64,000 bases of DNA, taken from contig NC_134033.1 of assembly GCF_964204645.1 (NCBI RefSeq), forward strand, positions 2,477,631 to 2,541,630, written 5' to 3'. Position 1 is the stretch's first letter, and every line of letters begins with the position of its first letter. The notes beneath the pieces were generated by a model. That model did no database searches. It worked only from the letters and a program-made list of their open reading frames with translations, and had not been told where the DNA came from. A program made the position numbers and the translations under genes. The DNA comes from Tubulanus polymorphus. Its lineage: Eukaryota > Nemertea > Palaeonemertea > Tubulaniformes > Tubulanidae. Positions 59,101 through 64,000 of this stretch are shown here, one piece after another.

Positions 59101-59759
59101 CACGTTTTTGCAGAGTTCGACGATAAAACATTTGAAATCGAATATACGTCCTCGTGGCTTTATCTCACGGGTCCTCCCAAAAAATAAATACAGGCTATTT
59201 CAAAACAGTTTAGATATCCACTTTTCAAAGAGAATATAATGATATGGTCTGTCAAAAATGAACTATAGTTGTTGTTGACTCATAGTGCTTTTTGAAAGCC
59301 AAGAGTCATTTAAATCGCCCAGATTACAGATTTGAATTCAATTGCTCCATAAATTTTACAAGGTTTTTCGAGCACAGAATAAAGAAAATAAACAGTTCAC
59401 AGTGGTATAACGGTCGTTTAAAGCGATATAATAAGGCTAAAAATGATATACCGTGTTTCACCTAACTGGCCGGGTCATTTTGGAAACTGCAATGAAATGT
59501 GTACTTGATTCATTTCTATAGCAGCCAGCTTGATCGTGATTTCAGAAAAAAGTTCAGGGTATATAGTCGACTTTTTTTACCTCGCCAGAAATGATAAACG
59601 CTACTTGCTCGCGTAAGACGCTTGCGTTTTGCTATCTAAATAGATTCATGAATTTTTCATGAATTTTCATATCGACGTGATAATACACACACGTTCATTT
59701 ACACAGCGCTGGCGTCGTGAGGTTATCAGCTTTTACTGTAAATATACTGCTAGCCTTCT
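56129..59759. other. Probable 5' intron or upstream region of the mucin gene
   Basis: No coding exon found. Contains a tRNA-like B-box patch at about 56770-56850 (minus), G-run near 56950, and a degenerate repeat at 57385-57770. Confidence 0.45.
57385..57770. repeat. Degenerate repeat with AAAAATGTCCCACAT word
   Basis: Three or four loosely spaced (about 90-120 bp) units share AAAAATGTCCCAC/AACAT, GGGAGAGAT and TTATTTTC words. Confidence 0.5.
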
Positions 59760-59993
59760 TCAGACGCTTGGGTTTTTTTTATCTAAATAAGTTGATAATT
59801 TCTTTTTTAAATTTAAATTCGGGTTAGTCACTAGACTTTGCGCTACCGACACGTACTGTCGTCTAAGATAGTCGGGGAATGCTCTCCGATATAAGACGGT
59901 ATTCATCAGCGAGTTTGTACAGGATATACACGCCGTTCGGTACAAAGTCGTTTCATTTCGGCCGGTATTTCCATATCCATAACCCGAACACAA
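59760..59993 (-). pseudogene. GPCR TM7 and C-tail fragment
   Basis: The frame reads ETTLYRTACISCTNSLMNTVLY followed by RRAFPDYLRRQYVSV. NSLMNTVLY fits TM7 with NTVLY for NPxxY, and the rest fits helix 8 of a class A receptor. No matching TM1-TM6 exons were found within the next 4 kb, so it is either the last exon of a longer gene or a relic. The residue pattern is suggestive only. Confidence 0.3.
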
Positions 59994-60299
59994 AGTTCTC
60001 TGAATTCTGACTCAAATTCAACTTATAGGATTCTGACTAGTACATTTTCAATAAATCGGTTCACCTAAATATCTAAAAACCTTTCGATCATATCCGTATG
60101 AGTAAATAATTCAGATAAACCGATTTAACAATTCTAAGTTCTTATTAAATAATAAATGAAATATATAGATATTCACGCGCACGGTCCGCGCTGCCTTTAC
60201 CTGTCGATAGAGACCGCTTTGACCCGCGGCTTGAAGTATTATACCTCGCTATAGATTTCTAACGGGTAGGTTACGAAGCAAGCTTATAGAAACTCACCT

Positions 60300-60569
60300 G
60301 AAAATCCGCGTAAATTCGGCGGTAGAATTTCGATGTTAGTTCCTGGCCGTTGTACTTTGCGATAGCTTATGCTCGAAATTCAACAGGTTTCACGAAACCG
60401 ATCGACGAGTTCTGTTCGCTGTACAAATACGGCGACGGGCTCTTTACTTGGGCGTGGTGCTCATTGCGACGATATCGGACCGCACTCGGGCGCCCCTTCA
60501 ACGACCAACTCCTCGCTGTTATCGACGGCAATCCTCCCATCGTCACCGCAAAGATCAAGTCGTAACCTA
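60300..60569 (-). other. Unplaced exon-like stretch with a strong donor
   Basis: On the minus strand a strong donor TTTCAG|GTGAGTTTC ends at 60300 and an acceptor-like TCGTATTAG precedes 60560. The DNA between is GC-richer, like coding exons here. One minus frame (60367-60558, DLIFAVTMGGLPSITARSWS and on) and one plus frame (60350-60565) are both open, and neither shows a known domain. It may be a 5'-UTR exon of the mucin gene. Confidence 0.3.
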
Positions 60570-60934
60570 ATACGATAAAAAAAAAACGGTTTTTGAGACC
60601 GTGGAATTTTCAGTCGGAAACGCGTAAGCGTGATCGGTATGGCTAATTCGTTGAACTATATATGGGACATCTTGAAATTTAATTTCAAAACGGTTTTGAT
60701 TTGACTGCGCCTCTTTGGCAATAGTTAAATTTTTCCGAAGTGAATTTTACACTGAATTGGCCAAAATCGTCCCGACGTTCGCAAGCAGGGCCCGATCTTG
60801 ATCTACATTGCGTGATTAAATTCCTGTACATATTTCTCAGTCATTGCGTGGCGGACGATTCGACGAGGCTTATGGTATTTTTCGAAGTATTTTCACGTTA
60901 GTCAAAAAATGTACGGCAGTTTTTCTCGGCAGTG

Positions 60935-61260
60935 GAAATTTGAATGGAACTCGCAGTCAAATTAAACCCGCACAATATTACTGTGGAACTGGATTCAGAG
61001 TCAAATTAAGCCCGCACAACACTGTGGAACTGGATCAAGAGACAAAATAAACCCTGACAACTGTGGAACTGAGTCCAGAAACGAATTAAACACACACAAC
61101 TGTGGGACTGGGTTCAGAGTCGAATTAGATCCACACGTCAACTGTGTAAGTGGATTCGAAGTCAAGCCAACACAACTGTGGAACTGGGTTTATAGTCAAA
61201 TCAACATTGCAGATCTGAGTCAAAAGTCGAATTAAATCCACATAACTGTGGAACTGGGTT
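60935..61260 (-). repeat. Minisatellite with ACTGTGGAACTGG core, reverse of 20633-20950
   Basis: About eight units carry CACAACTGTGGAACTGGATTC followed by AGAGTCAAATTA. The core is the reverse complement of the 39-bp unit at 20633-20950. Confidence 0.85.
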
Positions 61261-63006
61261 CGGTAATCTTTCTAGTTTGGGCGCGGTTTTTTACTAGATA
61301 TTGTTTACATTCATATATAGCAGCCGATCCTTTACATAATATCAGCGCGTCAATCGGCTCGTTGAAGAGCTATCTCGCAGTACGAACCGTTCTCTTCACA
61401 CGACCGTCAAGTACATTCAAAGAATAAACGTTCGATCGAAAAGCAAATTTGTCCCGGTACAAATTTAAAAATTTGTCAACGCTGTTTATGTACACATCCG
61501 CGCGTTTATAGTCTCGCCAAATATGTAAAGTAACTTGAAACGGAATCTCAGTTCATCTCATACTTGACCCTTTTCATAGTAGCAACACTTAGCTATTCCA
61601 AGGTTTGTTCGTCGATGTGAAGTTAGCAAATGAAGATTGATTGATTCGCTCCTTGTTTCTCTCTTTCTTCTAGTACTTTGGAAACGTCTTAATTGAATTA
61701 ATTACCCAAATTACGACGTTCTTTGTCCTATCAGTTGGCTGCAGGGGTGGATATAGGGAAATTGGAAGGCCGGGCTCCAGAAGAAAAGAAAAGGCATTTC
61801 TAAGATAAAGCAGCCATGTCAAAGGCCTCAATTGGGGTTCCGCTGACGGTTTCAGATATTTTTGAAGAAAGGTACCTGCGAAATGTTGAAATTTGCAAGA
61901 GGATGAATGTCAAATCTACAGAGTTTAACGATCTCTGTTTCGAAGAAAATGGCAACCTCAATGGGAAGGCAATGCACACTCTAGACCATCCTCTGAATCC
62001 GCCCCTGACTCGGGGTAACACTGACATCTTACAATTTTGAAGAGAAACCTACCATATGAAGAAACAATTACAAAAGTATTTGACGTTTCAATTCTATGAG
62101 ACATTATCGAAAATATTCAGTTTTGAATATGGCTCATAGAATCGAGTTGATACGTCAAATACTCGTTCTTTTTTCATATCGTGGATTGTTCTTCGATTTT
62201 GAAACAAACAGCTGTTCGACTGACACAATGTCCTGACCGTAGAATAGTTTTGACGGCCTTTCGATCGTGAGTAAAACACCTTACCCAACCGAAACATACG
62301 ACGAATTCTTCTATAAAACGTCAAGCTATCATTTTAGCATAAAAACGGATCTCAGCGTCTTCAAATAATAACGCGTTATTCTTCTTAATCAAACACATTG
62401 AATATGCTCACAAAATCACTTTCTATTTTCTTTTGGCAATTCGATTTCGTGTCAGGATCCTCATCCACTCGTAAAGAACCAAATCACAAACAAACTTTTG
62501 TAGTATGTTCCGCGCAATATTAAACCTTGGGCTCATTACTTTTAGTTAAAAATACATTTCGATGTTCGGCCTTTGTCCTTCGGCGCACTCGTAACCTTTA
62601 AGAGTTGAGTTGAGTGTAGTTTATTACCGTGACTTGTGTATGAAATTGAACAAACCTATTTTAATTGCCGAACATACTAAACAAACGCAAACCCAGCCAT
62701 TAAACGCGGGCTTATAAGTCATCGATGACACTTAATAACGTATTAAACAGTTGATTATAGCGAATGGACTTCTAGTAAAGCCATTTTTACTATTCGCATA
62801 TACTCGCACCGTAATGTACCTCACTCAACTATAACTCTTTTATTTGCTCGATAGTAAATGAAATCACGCCCTGCTAGGAATCCCACTAAATTCGTGAAAC
62901 AATGATCACTTCAAGCTTGTTAGTCGCCTGCCGCCCAACGTTCTGTCAAATATCAGTAGTGAATCAGTCAGTGTTGTGGATCGCGATATCCGTGATAAAA
63001 CGATGA
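61261..63006. other. Intergenic, repeat debris, no gene supported
   Basis: The 61740-62035 part contains frames on both strands plus a GGGGCGGATTCAGAGG word (minus) common at ends of old repeats. I do not call a gene. Confidence 0.4.
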
Positions 63007-63092
63007 GTAAATTAGTAATTCTTCGGGTGGTTGCTGCCACCCTTCATTTAAGAATGCAGAAGGGTGGTAGCGACCACCCGAAATATTACTTA
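63007..63092. repeat. Long hairpin, 30-bp arms
   Basis: TTCGGGTGGTTGCTGCCACC and the following CTTC pair with GAAGGGTGGTAGCGACCACC and the following CGAA, around an ATTTAAGAATGCA loop, with one or two mismatches. AT-rich flanks (AGTAATTC and AATATTACTT) extend the pairing. Confidence 0.85.
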
Positions 63093-63477
63093 TATTTTAA
63101 TAAACTTTTTGGATCAATTCATTTATTGTTGGATTTTTACTCAAATATCAGTATGCTTCTCTAAAAAACTGTATAAAAATTTAACTGGCCACTTTCGCTA
63201 AGTCGGCCTTGGAGTGAGTATCGAAAATCAGGCAACTACCGAGTGCAAAATGAATTCATCTTCAAATTAGAAATCCCGTTTCAACTTTTAAATCTATTGA
63301 GATCACAAAAACTATATGTAAAATAATTTAACATTTTTACGATTTTCATTTGTCTAAATATATATAGCCATTGGCAAAAAAGCGTTTACGCCACAAGTGC
63401 CGCGTTGGCAAAATATCCACTTCATATTCGAAAAACGCTGGAAAGTTTTAATCAACCTACCCGAAAGCGCGCTCTCC

Positions 63478-63790
63478 TCAAATCGCTGACTTAGTCACTA
63501 ATTCGTATACCGCATGTCCGCTAGAAATATCCGCCCCGCTGAGCCGTTCCTCAAAATCGAAATTCGAATCTTCGCTCAACAGCCACGTTTGATATTGTTC
63601 ACTTCGCCATATTGTTTTATTTTTCGATGTCGAGTCGTTTCGGACGGCCCTGAACGGCCGATTCGAACCGTTAATTTCGGAAAACTGTGAATGTTTCTCG
63701 GAATCACAACTACGTATTAAACGCGGAGCAAACTGTGATGAATAATGCATTAGATTCGACGCGGTTTCAGCGGTATGTCGACTGGCTGAT
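63478..63790 (-). CDS. Probable terminal coding exon, unknown protein
   Basis: A minus-strand frame runs from an acceptor-like GTGCATCAG near 63790 to TGA at 63478. It reads RHTAETASNLMHYSSQFAPR and on to ERLSGADISSGHAVYELVTKSAI. It is polar with mixed charge and GC-richer than its flanks, like the end of a cytoplasmic tail. No domain is recognised. The gene would continue past the right edge of the window. The start could be elsewhere. Confidence 0.35.
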
Positions 63791-64000
63791 GCACAGGTAT
63801 CATTAATATCGGAAAGAACTATTAGTTAGATATATGTTACATTATACAAAAGGCAGACAGATCGATTATATGAAAAAAACTAAAGCACGATGCTTAAGAT
63901 AAAATGTGTATGTTATAACACTTACCAAGCAGGCGTATTGTTTCAGTCAAAGTTGAACTACTGTTTAGTTAATGGTAGCCCAGTACTGTTCGGTTAAAAT

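Noticed and set aside
61800-62040. Overlapping frames on both strands as genes
   Set aside because: No splice context or domain, and the flank carries words typical of old interspersed repeats.

Overview
The window looks like invertebrate animal nuclear DNA, most likely lophotrochozoan (mollusc, annelid, brachiopod or nemertean type). This is an inference from several signs: intron-split genes with GT-AG junctions, intronless lineage-type class A GPCRs, non-LTR retrotransposon fragments, tRNA-derived SINEs including one resembling the MetaSINE superfamily, foldback/MITE elements and many minisatellites. No species can be named from the sequence alone.

Left part (1-24 kb). Two intronless rhodopsin-class GPCRs (2358-3320 and 7385-8338, both +) lie in what looks like a partly duplicated unit. 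Duplicated promoter-side DNA precedes both, and in the first copy it is split by a 1 kb non-LTR retrotransposon fragment. Next come a secreted FAD-dependent polyamine-oxidase-like enzyme on the minus strand (exons 9955-11324 and 11705-11786), a two-exon peptide-type GPCR (14212-14401 plus 16856-17916, +) with a 16-residue tandem repeat in its tail, and a three-exon secreted precursor (19024-20578, +) with repeats around HGVLMHGD and dibasic sites. Between these lie minisatellites, including a 68-bp higher-order array of 17-mers at 3371-4071.

Centre (24.9-56.1 kb). I could join the minus-strand exons into one continuous reading frame: a single giant transmembrane mucin. It has 28 coding exons, 24,843 nt of CDS and about 8,280 residues. 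The order is a signal-peptide exon, then five copies of a four-exon module (three SEA exons plus one huge Ser/Thr/Gly repeat exon), then a sixth SEA domain, a four-cysteine module, an EGF-like domain, one transmembrane helix and a cytoplasmic tail of about 100 residues. Every repeat exon opens with the same four-cysteine motif. The largest repeat exon is 9,570 nt with no intron, made of an 11-residue (33-bp) repeat near GSTVSSTSGTT. Because the unit is a multiple of three and lacks stops, other frames and the opposite strand are also open for kilobases; I treat those as shadows.

Right part (56-64 kb). This holds the likely 5' leader or first intron of the mucin gene, a small GPCR TM7-like fragment, an unplaced exon-like stretch at 60300-60569, a minisatellite related to one 40 kb away, a long hairpin, and a probable terminal exon of another gene at about 63478-63790.

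The strongest candidate for something undescribed is the giant modular SEA-mucin. Second is the HGVLMHGD-repeat secreted precursor.
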